Assembly: GCA_019614645.1 (NCBI GenBank)
Contig: JABWDB010000017.1
Span: forward strand, 2,802,501 to 2,866,500
DNA length: 64,000 bases
Reading direction: 5' to 3'
DNA from: Stratiolaelaps scimitus
Taxonomy: Eukaryota > Arthropoda > Arachnida > Mesostigmata > Laelapidae
Part shown: positions 10,593-23,299 of the stretch, piece by piece
Numbering within the stretch: position 1 is the first letter of the stretch
How the letters are laid out: each line of letters opens with the position of its first letter
Notes under the pieces: model-generated
The model's database searches: none
Seen by the model: only the letters and a program-made list of their open reading frames with translations
What the model was told of the DNA's origin: nothing
Program-made: the position numbers and the translations under genes

Positions 10593-11255
10593 ACTGGGCG
10601 ATTCCAAGCAAGCGTTCGATCCCAAGAGTGAGCTCCGAGCAGCTTCATGAGCCTGGGAGAGACACACATAGCATAACTGTGTCGAGTGGTGCTCGGGTCA
10701 GTGTGAGGTGAGGTTAGTTTAGTTTAGTACGAGCCTGACAGACAGGTCGCCCGTTCCCAGAGGCTTCCCTTCTCCTCCCCCTAACCTAACCTAAGGTTCA
10801 ACTCGAACCTAAGAGCAGAGTCGAGCGACTGATCCGATCCCTGAGGACATACCAGGATTCTATTCTTGCCTCTTGAGTGTGCTGCCCTTCCGCCTTCCCG
10901 CGCGCCCTTCTGATCTCACAGTGAGTCTGACAGCGGCGTCAAATAACCTCCCTCCATGGCTCCACATCTCAGGTCCCTCTTGTACTACCACTAAACCTAA
11001 CCAACATCCAACGACAGCTGTCGATCCGGATCGGACGCGAGTACGTAAGGGTCGCATGGACCCAGCTCAAGAAAACGTAAACGATCGTCTAACTTTATTC
11101 CCGAATAGTGCAATAGGTAAGAATTGTCTTTTCGACAAGAGAAGAACCTACGCAACTGCAGTCAAGTCTGTTTCATCATGGATAGATAAGCAATGAAAGT
11201 ATGATTTTTCACCGCCTTAGCAAAAATCTCGAATGGAGTGGTGCTGAACAAGTGA
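10593..11255. other. unassigned; contains a short CCTAA tract
   Basis: A plus-strand frame 10873-11196 (107 codons) and an opposing minus frame are both open, and neither shows a domain. CCTAA-type repeats occur near 10.78 kb and, as single units, near 10.99 kb. Confidence 0.4.
10780..10794. repeat. three-unit CCTAA (TTAGG) telomere-type tract
   Basis: Three perfect CCTAA units, then AGG. TTAGG is the canonical arthropod telomere repeat. Three units are too few to prove origin, but the tract fits an interstitial scar or chance. Confidence 0.5.
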
Positions 11256-11260
11256 CGGTG

Positions 11261-11395
11261 ATTATAATAATAATAATAATAATACTATTGACAAATTTGC
11301 GACAGCATTGACTTGCATGTGCGCTGTGGGATTCGAGCCCGATAACATCATTGCTGCGAGTCTCCCGTCCGCGCCATCGCTGTGTGCGTTTTTTA
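11261..11395 (-). repeat. tRNA-derived SINE with (ATT)n tail
   Basis: Minus strand: the A-box TGGCGCGGACGG (11365-11376) has 10 of 12 matches, and the B-box GGCTCGAATCC (11329-11339) has 10 of 11, about 25 nt apart. Roughly 45 nt after the B-box the element ends in an (ATT)n run (plus-strand AAT repeat at about 11265-11283), a common SINE tail. A functional tRNA fold is not supported. Confidence 0.65.
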
Positions 11396-11399
11396 TATT

Positions 11400-14056
11400 C
11401 TGACGACAATATGCAATGAGGTTGTTCTCTATGTCTGCTATTTGCTTTCGAATGATCCGGCGGAATTTTTAGGTCACCAACAAGTAAAAAGCCTTAGTAA
11501 ACTAGTAAATACAGAGAAAACACTCAAATGTGTGCTGTGCTATTTAGAATATGAAATGGATCCGTGAGTAAGTAAATGTGGTAGATTTGGATACATACTT
11601 CATTAATCCATTAACTTTCTCATCTAAGATATCAATCGATCAAATCCTCGGCTATCGTTCCCACGTAATCACTTACTCAGTATATTTACGTCAGTTATTT
11701 CGGATCGGCGTACGAATGTGTCGATTAACAAGTACAGAGCAGCCGATCAATTATTACATTATAATCAATTACATATTACCATAATCAATAAAGTAAATAC
11801 CGATTTCCTGCTATTCGATCTAAATAACGATTGAACAAAAAATTACTTTCATACATATTTAAATATCTGAAAATCCACTGAAGTGTACACGGATGTTTGT
11901 ACCCACTATGATTTTTTCTCCATATAACAGTGCTCTATTTCTAACCCTTAGTGCGAAATATTTGGGTACACAGGGTTCTCACGCACAGCACGCTCTGTTT
12001 CGACCTCCAATTTCCGGGCAAGCCTTACGGCTGATTTTCCTGAGCTCTGACAAACTGGCGAGACGTCTAGGCTATCGTTGTCTCGTTCAACTCGTTAATT
12101 TTGTCCTTACTACAGTGGTTCCCTCTAGCGTGTGCTTGGTATAAGTCTACCTATCGCGGCTGTATAAAATCGTTCTTTCGAAATGCCGCGGTGCCATTAC
12201 TGTTATATAATTATTACTATAGTTATTATTATTATTATTATTGCATGCAAGTAGCGGGCATGCAACAACGTGTGAAGCGGCAGGTGTATGCTTGGACTGT
12301 TGCATACTGTTCTCGTCTCGTACCCCCCCCCCATTTCGACAATGACGACCACAGCCACAGCAGCAATAATAAACAAATGCAGAGGTCAGTGTAATGTCAG
12401 TCAATCAGAAGAACAGAAAAAACGCTGCTGGAGCTGCTGCCGCTGCTCTTCCTGACAACCCGCCCTGTAAGTGCACTATAGCGTGCATATCATTTCATGT
12501 AGGCAGGTGCATGGATGTATAGGTGTACGCGACAGTTGTAATCGTGCATAATATCAACCTATAAATCTACAAATAGACACAGCCGGCGCAAGAACGATAC
12601 GCAAAGCATACCGACATCACAGTGCTCGATATAGCTGAACGAAGGTGACATTTCGTACGCTAGCTAGTAAAAGAAAGGCACCCGGAAGAGGAGAAAAGAT
12701 AAGGAAGTGATGGTGTTGCTCTGGTTTGTCTCTTTTTTTTCTCCAACCTGTCTCCATCGAACGTGGTACACCAGCAGAAGTCGCGGAGGAACCAACGGCG
12801 TATGCCAATGGTAATACCTGAGAGCATCTGGCGGTTGCCAACGCCAGCACGGGAACGGAGAGATAGCGGAGATGATGGGGTAGCCCGGGGCTGAGCCCCC
12901 CGCTGGAAGACGCCAATCCTGTCGTTGGGCCGTTACATTCCGCCAAAGTGGTCGTCATCATATTGCTATTTTCGTTGCCATCCCCAGTATCAAGGAGGCA
13001 AGCGACCAGCGTAAGAAAGATACTATATTTTCCCTCACTCTATCTTCCTCTCTCTCTCTTTCTCTCTCTCACTGCTATACCCCCTTTCATTCGTTCTGTC
13101 TGCTTCTGGAAAAGAGCATTTTTCAAGCTCGCCACAGGGCTCCAGGAGCTCCACTTTAGCCGCCAGCCACCGACCTCGCGACCCTTCGTAGCCGGCGCAG
13201 GCCGCGCCAGCACCGCCGTGACTGTTCCTTTCATCCGCACCGTACAAAGTAGTACGGGCAACATCTCTTTCCAACTCACTCTCTCTCTCTCTCGCGCTCG
13301 GCTACAGCAGACGACGCCGATGCCACCGCCGCGTCAGCAGCATCAGCAAGGTCCGCCACCGGCATGGTCGAAGAAAAGGGAACATTATTTATTATTATTA
13401 CTTCCAAACTTGCGTGCAAACAGAATGACGACAGGCCTGTTCACTTACTTCCTTCCATGCTTCTGCTTTCAATATTCCCATCTTGGCCACCACCACCGCC
13501 ACCGCCAGCGCCCTCGTCTTCCGCCGAACCCGCCCCGCTTGGGATCCTTTCTCATGCACTCGCACCCTATGCACCGTGGTAGCACCTAAGATCTTACCGT
13601 ACCCCGTTGCGCTGGTGGGTTGGTTGGATTGGGTCGGCGTTCGAGACACGACGGCCTTGTGGGTGGCCGTGGCACAGATCTAGTTCCCAGCGGTCCCCTG
13701 CAGGACACGAGCAAGGGGGCAAAGCAGGGAAGGCCTTCCTAGGTACTGTTGGATAAAGTTGCAAAGAATGATTGCGTTTCCTGGCGCTTTCTCGTTTACT
13801 TTCTAGTGTTGTTGTCGTTGTTGGTCGTTGCCTTCGTTGTTGTTGTCCTTCCTGCTGGCACTGCCACACCGTTCGGGCTGTTTTCTCTGCAGTTGTCCCC
13901 AGCCGGTCATATGTTGTTTTTGGTTGACGTCACCTCATTGATCTTATGCACTCCCTCTTGCAGAATCATAACGCAGAAGACAAAACAAAAGAGAAATCGG
14001 AAAAAATGAGTACTTCGAAGGGCCTAGTTACGGCGCAAGCGTCATCCATTTGTACA

Positions 14057-14058
<2 letters not shown>
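11400..14058. other. unassigned, microsatellite-rich
   Basis: It contains an (ATT)n run near 12220-12242, (TC)n tracts at about 13045-13072 and 13276-13296, and CAC/CCG-rich stretches at 13.3-13.55 kb. The long plus frame 12948-13589 (213 codons) is mostly low-complexity and is opposed by equally open minus frames, so I do not call it a gene. Confidence 0.45.

Positions 14059-14111
<53 letters not shown>
14059..14111. repeat. (TA)n microsatellite, about 26 units
   Basis: The longest pure TA run in the window, just upstream of a SINE. Confidence 0.97.
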
Positions 14112-14115
<4 letters not shown>

Positions 14116-14237
14116 ATCTGTGGGTTTACGTTGCCGTCAGGATTTTATCCAGCTACCTGCGTCACGTAGATTCGCCCCACGAATCTATTTATCCAAGCTG
14201 TATCCCTGGGTGCTGCCGACGTTACCGTCTCGAGCAC

Positions 14238-14460
14238 CTAAACGGGGCTCAGCTGGATAAATCGACCGGTAGTGGGACGTATCCCAGGTCGCAGGTTCAA
14301 ATCCTGCCGCAGTCTCCCAACGACACTTGAACGATCGTCGCAGAGGAGAACTTTGCTCGATTAGTTTCAATCTGGTAGTGTGGCCGTCGTACTGAGCTCA
14401 AGTTTTCCCAAGAGACTTATTCGCCAGATTGTCGTTGGCGGCCCTTAAAATCTTAACAAA
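14238..14460 (+). repeat. tRNA-derived SINE
   Basis: The A-box GGGCTCAGCTGG (14245-14256) matches 11 of 12 positions, and the B-box GGTTCAAATCC (14294-14304) matches GGTTCRANYCC fully. The T-arm is intact, with GCAGG/CCTGC stems around a 7-nt loop. The 7 nt before the A-box do not pair with those after the T-arm, so this is a tRNA-derived element and not a tRNA. The body downstream to about 14460 is unassigned, and the 3' end is a guess. Confidence 0.65.
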
Positions 14461-14908
14461 GATATATATCTCTGCTCGACTACAATTGTTGTCCAATGCA
14501 CCTCTTTCTTGAAGAGCTAAGGAACAAATAAAACGTAGAAAGAAAAAGGCGGATAAAAGAAAGCCAAGATATTGAGGCTACTTGACTCCACAAGAAGACC
14601 GACCACGAAGGTCCAACGTAACGAACAAACTCTCCAAACGTCTTCACGGCCTCAAGTCAGCCATAGTGGTGCGGGCTGACTGCAAATGCTGGACTCGTGG
14701 ACCTCTGGAAAATTGTGTCAAGCCACTCGGCGACTGGAAGAGCTAAGCATCAGTCAGAGTCGTTGAGGCTGCCGCTGCTATGACTAGCCATCGCCGTCGC
14801 AGCTCTTTCTTCTTCGTTCTCTTGTTGTAAGTTTCGGACACGTACATGCTCAAGCTCTCTCAATGGCGTCCGCCGCAGCTGTTTCATCCATCGTTTCCGA
14901 GTTGCTGA
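14461..14908. other. unassigned
   Basis: No coding or repeat signature that I can support. Confidence 0.4.
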
Positions 14909-15196
14909 TTGCCCAACTATCCCCACATCCGGCCATCACCCGACGGCAGCCCTCCCGACTCTCCCAACCAAGCCATATCGGCTCCGGGGATTGCCTCTTC
15001 CCCCCGTCGCAGCAGTCCTTTAACGTATATACCCGAGAACGGGACACCGTCGACAGTACACGGCGTGGGGTCCAGGAGCGGGATCTTGGACGACGGCGAC
15101 CTAAGAGAGGAGGCCGTCCGAAGCAGTTACGGCCGCCCAGACCAATCCTACGGACAACGGACGCTGGAGGGGGATAGAGAGCCCTTTTTCCAGGAA
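14909..15196 (+). other. possible coding segment, Ser/Pro/Gly-rich
   Basis: A plus-strand frame is open from just after a TGA at 14906-14908 to a TAA at 15194-15196. It encodes a serine-, proline- and glycine-rich, disordered-looking stretch that becomes charged near the end (GDLREEAVRSSYGRPDQSYG). It has no ATG, so it would need an upstream exon. A CAG acceptor-like site lies near 14947. The minus strand is also open across the same bases (15293-14850), so the strand is uncertain. Confidence 0.2.
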
Positions 15197-16068
15197 TAAG
15201 ACGGGACAGGCTGGCCGTCCCGGGACTGTCGCCTGTAGAAGCGAAAGCTAGAGAATGGGAGGAGGGAACATGAAACGGGCGACATAGAGCCAAGTGGGAG
15301 GATTATTTATTTCCATTAAGACTACTGCTACCACCGTTACTACTGCTACTACAACAGCAGCCCAACGGAGCGACAGTCATCGACAGGGCTGCCGGAGCCG
15401 AATGGCGAGTGCAGCAGGCGTGCCAGCGGAGCGACCTCCTCAAACGAGAAAAGATACCGTCGACGAACCGCTAGCTGACTGAGTTCGGTAACGAACCCTA
15501 ATGGTGGTCGAGACCTTGTGACAGCCTAGTGCCAGACAGTAGGTGCATAAAGTTTGAAGATAAAATAGCTATATGCGAAATATATCATTGATGCTCACGG
15601 TATAGAGAGAGCGAAAGAGAAGCGAAGGTCAATGGTTAGCCCTTTCCAAAATGAGGTTAGTTTTTCAAGTGTTGCCTGGGGCTGGAAATTGCTTATGAAT
15701 AGAAGGACTGTCTGCGTAAAAGGCCCCTGGAGGTTGCATGGAAGAACGTAGACCGAAGCTTAAAGGCCTTAAGGTAAGCGGAGCCGCTGTTGCAGCACCC
15801 GAGCCAGCCAACCTCTGGCGAGAGAGATGGATGTTCGACAAGGCTTCCTACAATGTCGAAAATTTATAGTCGGCCTATATTCTTGTAGAGAACTGGTGAC
15901 GTAACTAGCGACAACGCATATCGACAGCAGTGGGCAAATCCCACAATTTAAAGGGCTTAATTTCATCAGATAATTCACCCTGTGTCCTTACCAAATTAAC
16001 TACTCTGTACGAAGGCGGAAATTAATGTGCGGTGCATTTCCAGATCTAGACATATGCTCATTTGAAAA
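15197..16068. other. unassigned
   Basis: An ACT/ACC triplet-rich stretch lies at 15320-15360. Nothing else was recognised upstream of the LINE remnant. Confidence 0.4.
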
Positions 16069-16380
16069 ATGAAAATGAAGTCGTCAATCTGGGGTTCTTT
16101 GCCTAGAGAGATTCGGTCTCTCACCTGTGTTAAGAAATTTGCTTTCGAAATAAAAAAAAAGGCTAAAATCTTATTTGACCCAAATCCAGTAAACCACTTG
16201 TAATTATCTTGTTCAATATTACTTTGTGATATGTTTTGAAGGTACATCACCTCGAAGAACCTTGTGAAATACTTTGGTGATCGCTCTTTTTATCTTATTT
16301 TTTAATACGAGAACTTAAGCGTTGTAATATTTCGCAGTTCCGTCAATAAAGAAATAATTGAATCGAATTGAATTGAAAAG
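16069..16380 (+). mobile_element. 5'-truncated CR1/Jockey-like LINE 3' end
   Basis: The frame 16069-16203 reads SSIWGSLPREIRSLTCVKKF then FAFEIKKKAKILFDP and ends at TAA. The pattern IWxSLPxxIR...F...IK is the well-known C-terminus of CR1/Jockey-type LINE polymerases (usually IWNSLP). An AT-rich 3' UTR follows, with AATAAA near 16346 and a GAATTGAATTGAA repeat tail ending at about 16378. Upstream RT domains are absent, as in a 5'-truncated insertion. The start of the insertion was not located. Confidence 0.75.
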
Positions 16381-17904
16381 TGGCTACATTTCACCTAAGA
16401 TCAAATACAATCATAACGGAGCGAAAACAAATACTCATAACTGTTTACCGAATGCAAAATAATGGCAAATGACTATTTAATTCGTTGACATTTATTGAAC
16501 GTGTTTTATTTTTACCTGTTTCTTTTAGCTACGTTATATGATTCAAATTATATTTCTCAGTTTAACACGAAATGCCGATGTCGACCTGCCTTACCACCCT
16601 GAGTCATCTATGTTCTCCATCCAGACGGAGGTTTGTTTGCATACACTAGGCCGCAGTACACAGACGCAGATATGCTTACGTTGGATACCTCAAGGACAAG
16701 CAGTCGCCTTTGTCGTTGGTGTCAGCTGCGCAGCTGGCGGCTTTCTTCACAAAACCTGTTCATTGAGGAACGTTAATACAGGGGTTTCTATACAATTCGC
16801 AACAATATATATATATCCTAAACATATGTGCGGGAATATGGCGGCCACGCGGCGAATCCATGCGCCGTGACCGGGGGAGTACGGGGCAGAACGGAGAGAG
16901 ATTTGCCGTGTGTGCTTAAACGAACACATAAGCCGCTCAGAAAAACTGTTTGCGTGCGTGTTTGTGTCTGTGGACGCACCTATTCGGTGAGTGCGTACCT
17001 GCGGCGTAGCGTTGAGTGCGCGTCAATGAGTGCCTTAGCAACAGCTTCCATAGAAGCAGATCCCCACTCGCGGGGTCCACTCCTCGATCCTGTACAAGGA
17101 CAAGCGACCTATGCACGTGTGGGGTCGCTCGACGGCCGGCGCAGTGCCGTAACACGGCAGAAGAAGACGGTCCATCGAAGACGCAGAGGTCGCCGACTAC
17201 TAACAAGAGCGAGCGACGAATGAACAGGTTGATTGGTTGACAGCCGTCGTATGCCGTCGTATGGCGCCATTGAAAGCATCCCTCGAACGTCGGCAAGCAC
17301 CTGGAGACAAGCAGAAAAAAGGACGATGACATTCTAATAATAGCAGTTGCCACATTACTGCTGACTGTTCCGATCGCAGAAGGCACGTTCCACTGGGCGG
17401 CGAACTGCGCAGACATGTTCCATCTATTGCATGTAAACAACCGGAAAGGCCTGCTTGTATCCGCCATCCTGGCTACCGGCCATACTGCACGACGAGGGTG
17501 CGGCTGGCTGACTAAATTATTCGAACGCTAGTACAGAGAGAGAGAGAGAGGGAGAGGAGAGAATTTGGGCTGAAGCAGTTGCTTATATTAAATGTGGTTA
17601 GATGTTTATCTCGATTTTGTCTCAGGGATCAGGCGACAACAGAAATAGGCAACGTTGTATTAAGTAATAATTATATGAACAACGTGTGGTCTTTTTCCTT
17701 GTTGTTTAGTAACGTTGCACTTCGTTTGTTTTATTAGCAATAATATAATAATAATAATAATAATAATATTACAAATACTGATAAAATGAGTATTAACCAT
17801 GAGAATATATTTTGCCATGGCTGAAAGTTCCAACGAGATGATCTCGAACTACACTTCATTCTTTGAGATATGGTTAACGAACAGTGACAACACGAACGTG
17901 AGTA
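16381..17904. other. unassigned, with GA and AAT microsatellites
   Basis: It includes a GA run near 17537-17556 and (AAT)n at about 17742-17768. A minus frame 17467-16937 (176 codons) starts at an ATG in good context (MADTSRPFRLFTCNRWNMSA...) with a possible donor CAG|GTGCTT inside it. The plus strand is also open here and no domain is seen. Confidence 0.35.
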
Positions 17905-18408
17905 ATGAACACGCGTTTATTGTTAAACTCAAACATGATTAGTGTGAATGCTGATAATCATTCACTAAAATGCATCAATCTTGATTCGGTAAACAACCAA
18001 CGATTCGAGTCTCAGTTATGCAACGCGATTGCTTTTTTGTCATCGAGCCCACGCGCTATCACGCGGTTAATGTTCCGAGATACCTCTTTCCTGATGCAGC
18101 GGCGGTTACCTTTCGGTGGCGAGCGCCAGCAGCACCTCGGGCTAAATCGCAGCTCTGTTTCGTGTTGGGAAACAAGGCCGCCGCCATCGACTCACCGGTT
18201 GCTTAAGCCAACTGCTGCGGCGCCGCCGCGTAGAACGACAGCGCCGAGAACTGATCCTCGACGCCCCTTGCCCCCGCCCGTGCGACTCAACTATGCCTTT
18301 AAGCCACACGATCAATCAGGATCAGTTGTTGAGAATAACGCCTCCCCTGCACCACCGTACACAGCTGTTGTTCAATGGAAGGACACACAGAAATGCAGAC
18401 CTGCGTAG
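17905..18408 (+). CDS. hypothetical ORF with proline-rich C-terminal half
   Basis: A complete 167-codon frame runs from ATG to TAG. The first 60 residues are Asn/Ser/Leu-rich in AT-rich DNA. The rest is rich in Pro, Arg and Ala (about residues 100-130) in GC-rich DNA. Such a composition change inside one frame argues against a single coding sequence. No signal peptide or known domain is seen. It could be chance or contain an exon. Confidence 0.2.
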   Translation: MNTRLLLNSNMISVNADNHSLKCINLDSVNNQRFESQLCNAIAFLSSSPRAITRLMFRDTSFLMQRRLPFGGERQQHLGLNRSSVSCWETRPPPSTHRLLKPTAAAPPRRTTAPRTDPRRPLPPPVRLNYAFKPHDQSGSVVENNASPAPPYTAVVQWKDTQKCRPA

Positions 18409-18639
18409 CCTTAATGGCCGAGTGAGGATTAAGGATGCACCACGAAGCAGTACATATATTCAATGCAGCACGATAAAGTTCTGCGCTCCACTCAAAAACC
18501 GATTCAGTCCTCTGCCTATTGGCTCAGCGTAGCTCGGCTCGTACGCCGTTATGATTGCATGTAATGTATTCATCCTCGGCCATCATCCCTTCCCGTCCAT
18601 ATCCCATCTACACCTGAGTAGGCAGAAGTGACTATTAGA

Positions 18640-18876
18640 TAAGTATCCTATACCGAGCCTCCGCGACGCAAACGGCTGATTTGTTCGCCACATTTCGTTT
18701 CGCTTGGCGACAATCTCAATCCTAATACCGTTCCTCGTTCCGGTACCTACGCCATTCATCTGAATTTACTAGTTAGGCTGGTGCCTCTAATAAATAGCTA
18801 ATTGTTTGGCCTACATGATTTGTCAAGGAATTATGTAAGATTTGTTAATAAAGGTGTTTTTGAATTGAATTGAAGA
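18640..18876 (+). mobile_element. probable LINE 3' end
   Basis: A frame (18643-18801) ending in AIHLNLLVRLVPLINS stops about 45 nt before TTAATAAAGGTGTTTTTG and an (AATTG)n tail ending near 18875. The same word, TTAATAAAGGTGT with a similar tail, ends the element at 48.9-49.05 kb. A short C-terminal frame, a brief 3' UTR, AATAAA and a pentamer tail suit a 5'-truncated LINE. The protein part alone is not diagnostic. Confidence 0.5.
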
Positions 18877-19185
18877 TTTCCCGGCGTTTTATAGAGACTT
18901 TTAGGGCGACCAAGTCGAGATCGATGTGGCCACGTTCGATTAGTTGAAGGAAAAATCAATAGGTTGTCCCTGTATTATATTGATATATAATGAATAGTAT
19001 TATAGTTTCATTATGAATGCGATGCATTCGAGGTGAGGCTACTGATAATGGTCATCCCGGACCTGACTTCAATATGCCCGCAAAATTTGAAGAAATCCCA
19101 TACCATCTAGGTTTCGGTAGACTGATTTGCTGCTCAGAGATGACTTTCGACATAACTACTAGCACCAATATATAATATGAGAGAT

Positions 19186-19216
<31 letters not shown>

Positions 19217-21805
19217 CAAATCGGTTGCTATGCATGTTGGAAGTCGCAGTTGTACGGTGATTAATTACTTTGTCGACCGACCGAGGCGCGGTTTTGTGGT
19301 TGAACGATTGAAGAAGATTAAATTCCTGACGAGCATTCCTGATAATACTTAAATGAACGCTCACTGGCTTTAGGCAGTGGGATCGTGGCGCTCCTTTGAG
19401 AATGATGGCTTCCTAATCTCTACCCAGTCCCCTGCAGTCCTTCAAAGTCTCGCATCGAGGATAATATCCCGATGCTGATGGTACAATTGAATAAGGATAA
19501 TTAAACGGAGGGGAACGTCCATGACGAAAACCATTCGGAACAGCCCGTAGTCTGAGGGAGACGTTTGAGATACCTTCTCATATTAGATGCATATCCCAAA
19601 AAGCTGATGAACAATATAAAAACAACAGCGAGCTTCGAAAACTCACGTGCATAACCCGTATATACGAGGTCCTTGATACGAAAGTGTAGATTCAATAAAT
19701 GGCTGGAGACGAAAATTGAGGATATGTAATCGGGATGAAACGCTATGACAGGCTGTATAACTCTGACGCGATTTCGTTTCAGACACTAAGAGTGAGATCT
19801 CTCACGGCAAGCGATGCCGCCAAGACAGCATGGAAACCCGTCACCTTGAAGCTAATTACCGACATAAATAAAAATCATCAGAGCTCATTTATTTATATCA
19901 CTAGTACCTCACATAGCTTCTCTTTCGGTCGGCAGAAATAGAGTGATACGCATATCCACAGTATAGAAAGATGGCTTCAGCGATTCAAACCGAGTAGGTT
20001 TTTAGTTGGAGCATAGCTTTTCTCAATTGCAAACGAAAGCCACTCCTTAACCTAACTGTAATCTTATGATTTTCGTAACTGTGAACCTAGATCGTACCCC
20101 CAGCATAAGCTCACTTTCGCCTCCTGTCCCGGTATTGCAATTCGCTGCAATGCACTGTTTTCAACCTACTCCTTCTACGAATGCAGTGACATGTTTCCTA
20201 CTGTATTACGCAATAGTACATTTGCACAAGCTTAAATAGAACGTAATTAATGAACCCGCATTTGACAAGAAGCATTGAATTGCACAGCAGACCTTAGCGG
20301 CTTGTGAAAGACCGCCTATACATCGGGAAGCGTGCTGATCCTGTGCAGCAGTTGGCATAAGGTATGATCTCGTTTTGTTAAACGTCTTCCCCCGCCTCAG
20401 TACCTCCTTCTTGCTTTGAGTAGTTCAGGCGACATTCGCTTTAACCATGTACACCTGCAGTAGATATCTCATGGATCAGCCGACCCTGCGGAGAACCCCC
20501 CTATTCATCGCGTTGTACCTCCTTTGGTGGCGCTGCGCTACGATATTGAGGGGAGATATATCAAGGATCTCGTTCAAGCTTTCTCTCTCTCTCTCTCTCT
20601 CTCTCTATCTCCCTCATCTCTCTATTTCTCTCTCGATCCTATCACTCGCCGTTTTATTGCCATAGTGACCTATTACATTTTTATGTGTCGCGTATCGCCA
20701 CCCTAGCTGGTGCAAGCATAGTGAATTAACGAAGAAAAATGCCTAAGTTATATATATTATGGTTCATTCATGGCTAAATTATATGAATAAATCAAACGGT
20801 TTGCTAGTATGAAAAAAGAGTTATAGACACATCGCCCAAGTGGCGGTAATGAGCTAAGTATCAGTTAGTTATACGTGTGGGCGAGCTGAGGGCGGTTGCC
20901 ATGGAAGTGCTTGATATTCCAATATGTTTCACCGAAGTCTTATGGTGACCTCCACCTCCTGTCAATTGTGTTTAGGATGCTTTCAACATATTCGCATCAA
21001 AGACAGATGGGTTTGCAAGCAGGTGTTGATCTCTTTTAACATCACTCCTTGACCTCTTCTTATTCATCCTGGCGAATTTTTAATACCCCACTGATATTGG
21101 GATCAACGTTAACACTAATTTACCGCAGCATTAAATCACCTTACGTTGTTCCTGTATCAAAAGAAACAAGTAGAGCTACTACTCAATTGCCGCCAAGGGG
21201 AAGAGTCATCGAACTTTGCTGCAACTCTGGGGAGGTTTGGGTTCTGTGGCGGAGGAAGCTGCTGAAGTCGAAATTCATTCGGAGTGAGAGCTGGCTCGGC
21301 GCACTCGTTGCATGAATAATCACTGGCCGAGGCAGCAAACGAATGGCTTCTAGTCTCGATTCACTTCAACTGCTGCTGTAAACGCTAGCGAATGTCTGAT
21401 CAAACACCAACCGACACTGGTTGGACTGGCGACAGCTTAGCCGCTATACGACAGAAACGACCCGGTCAGCGAAGGTAAAGGTATAGTTGGTACCAATATT
21501 TGAAGTTGGGCGCCATATAAAGCGTATGGACAATATCATTCCCCAGGACGCGCGATATGATCAGAGCGTTACCTGTCGTATCGTCTTGTACCAAAGTGAC
21601 TACATTTGATCAGTAGCAAGTGTACACAGTAAGAACAGCATCGATGCTCTAATTATTTTTTTTATATTTTCTTTTAAGTAATATGACCCAATGATATAGT
21701 TCAATGTTATACGAAAATAGCATCGTCTTCTAACGAATCGAACGAATTCTCTACTACCTTTCTCAATTACTCGACCTGGATTCGCAGCGCGTACGCGTTT
21801 GACTC
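18877..21805. other. unassigned, microsatellite-bearing
   Basis: It contains (TA)n at 19185-19213 and (TC)n at about 20578-20640. A plus frame 21049-21315 (88 codons) is open but unrecognised. Confidence 0.45.
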
Positions 21806-23299
21806 GTGGACAATGTGAAGTTCATGGACGGGGTGCGGCTACCTTCAGCCCGCCCTGATTTTGTCAACAGCGCCTTCGGCTTTTCGGTCCGTTTGTCCTA
21901 TACTGTCGTGTGCTGTTGTGATACGTCGCGAACAAGTGGCTACCCGTCCGTTGTTAATCTAATTTCAACACTTCAAAGTGCATCGATTACAGTAAAAGAT
22001 CACAGACGCCGGAGGATAACGCCGCGAGACATCGGCCAACACGCCGACGGTGGGGTGGAATTACGTCGGCCACACTAACACTGGCCGATCGTTGGTCAGA
22101 AGGGCTGAGGGAAGATCGGCAGTGAGTTTGGCACTGCCGGGTCGATATAGCAGTGCCGATATAGGCGTTGTCAAGAGGAATCGGAGACAAAGCGGACCCC
22201 CTGGCAGTGGTGAGCTCGTAGTTGACATTTCAGCTGCTTCGTTGTCGCTAGTCCCACAAGACGGGTTGAATTACCGATGTCGAACGGATGGATGGTGTGC
22301 GGATGGAGTTTTATTTCGACTCGGAGAGGACAAACGTAGGCTCAATGTTGTGCTAAATTTTCGAATCGGTTTGAGCAACTCACAGAAACGAACCTATGTT
22401 TTGGGGTCTTGAACGAAATCGGTCTGTTTGTACCAGCAGCTATGATACGGAAACGTTCTTAAGATATATCCAAACGAAGAGGGCTCATAGCGGGAATCAA
22501 ATGAGGATGCTTCGGCTGCATTCTGATTTTTTTTTGGAACTCGCTTTATCATCTAGTAAAATATTACAAGCATTAAATATCAATCACGTTTATGATGCGT
22601 CATACGGTAAATACACGATAGCGATGATGCGTCATGTGTAAAAGTTCACCACTCGTTTAGAGTATGGCGATTCACGGTGTGAACACCGTGGCACAGTTAA
22701 CCATTTCGATGCTTATTTCTCGCTTCTCTCCCATGCTGGGAATTCACTTCCCAGCTGTTGGAATATGGCCCAAGTCGTCCCACGGTAGTACTATTAGGGT
22801 TCGGTTTGCCAATATGACAACCGTAATATCCGTATATGAAGGTGTGGCCAAGGCGACCGTCTGTTTGGTCACGATTTCAACTTGGGATTTTGCTAAGATC
22901 GACCTAGTTTATCACCTTAAGGTTCGCGACGTGGAAGGAACAAATCGACGAAGTGGACGTTTAGCGCCATCATTCTGGTGCCGAATATAGTACATATTTG
23001 TGGAGTTGTTTTCCATCGAGAAATCGCGGCTTAAGCACATACCCACGTTGCGCGTGGCTCACGTTCGCTCGCATGGGCTGTATGGGTCCGCGCTAATTGT
23101 AGGTTCTCCTTACATTTATAGCAATGCCCACTATCCATTATTGTTACCCCTTGACGAGCACATTGGCGCCGACGCCCGTGAGACGGACAGACTCGTAGCG
23201 TTCAACAACGAGACGAAGTTTCGCTCCGTGCCTTCGTTCGCCGTGGACGCAAACGCTTCGCGGCTCAACGCGCCTAATGACGAGAAGCGCAAGGTTTAG
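21806..23299 (+). other. run of five adjoining plus-strand open frames
   Basis: Open frames at 21806-22078, 22050-22412, 22396-22641, 22664-22990 and 23000-23299 nearly tile 1.5 kb on one strand. The last two are in the same frame, separated by a single TAG (22988-22990), giving about 210 codons with one stop. The ATG at 22664 has A at -3 and G at +4. No conserved domain is recognised. It could be a decayed gene or element, or chance. Confidence 0.2.

Noticed and set aside
12948..13589. 213-codon plus-strand ORF
   Set aside because: Largely low-complexity (TC-rich, CAC/CCG-rich) and opposed by equally open minus frames. No domain and no splice evidence.
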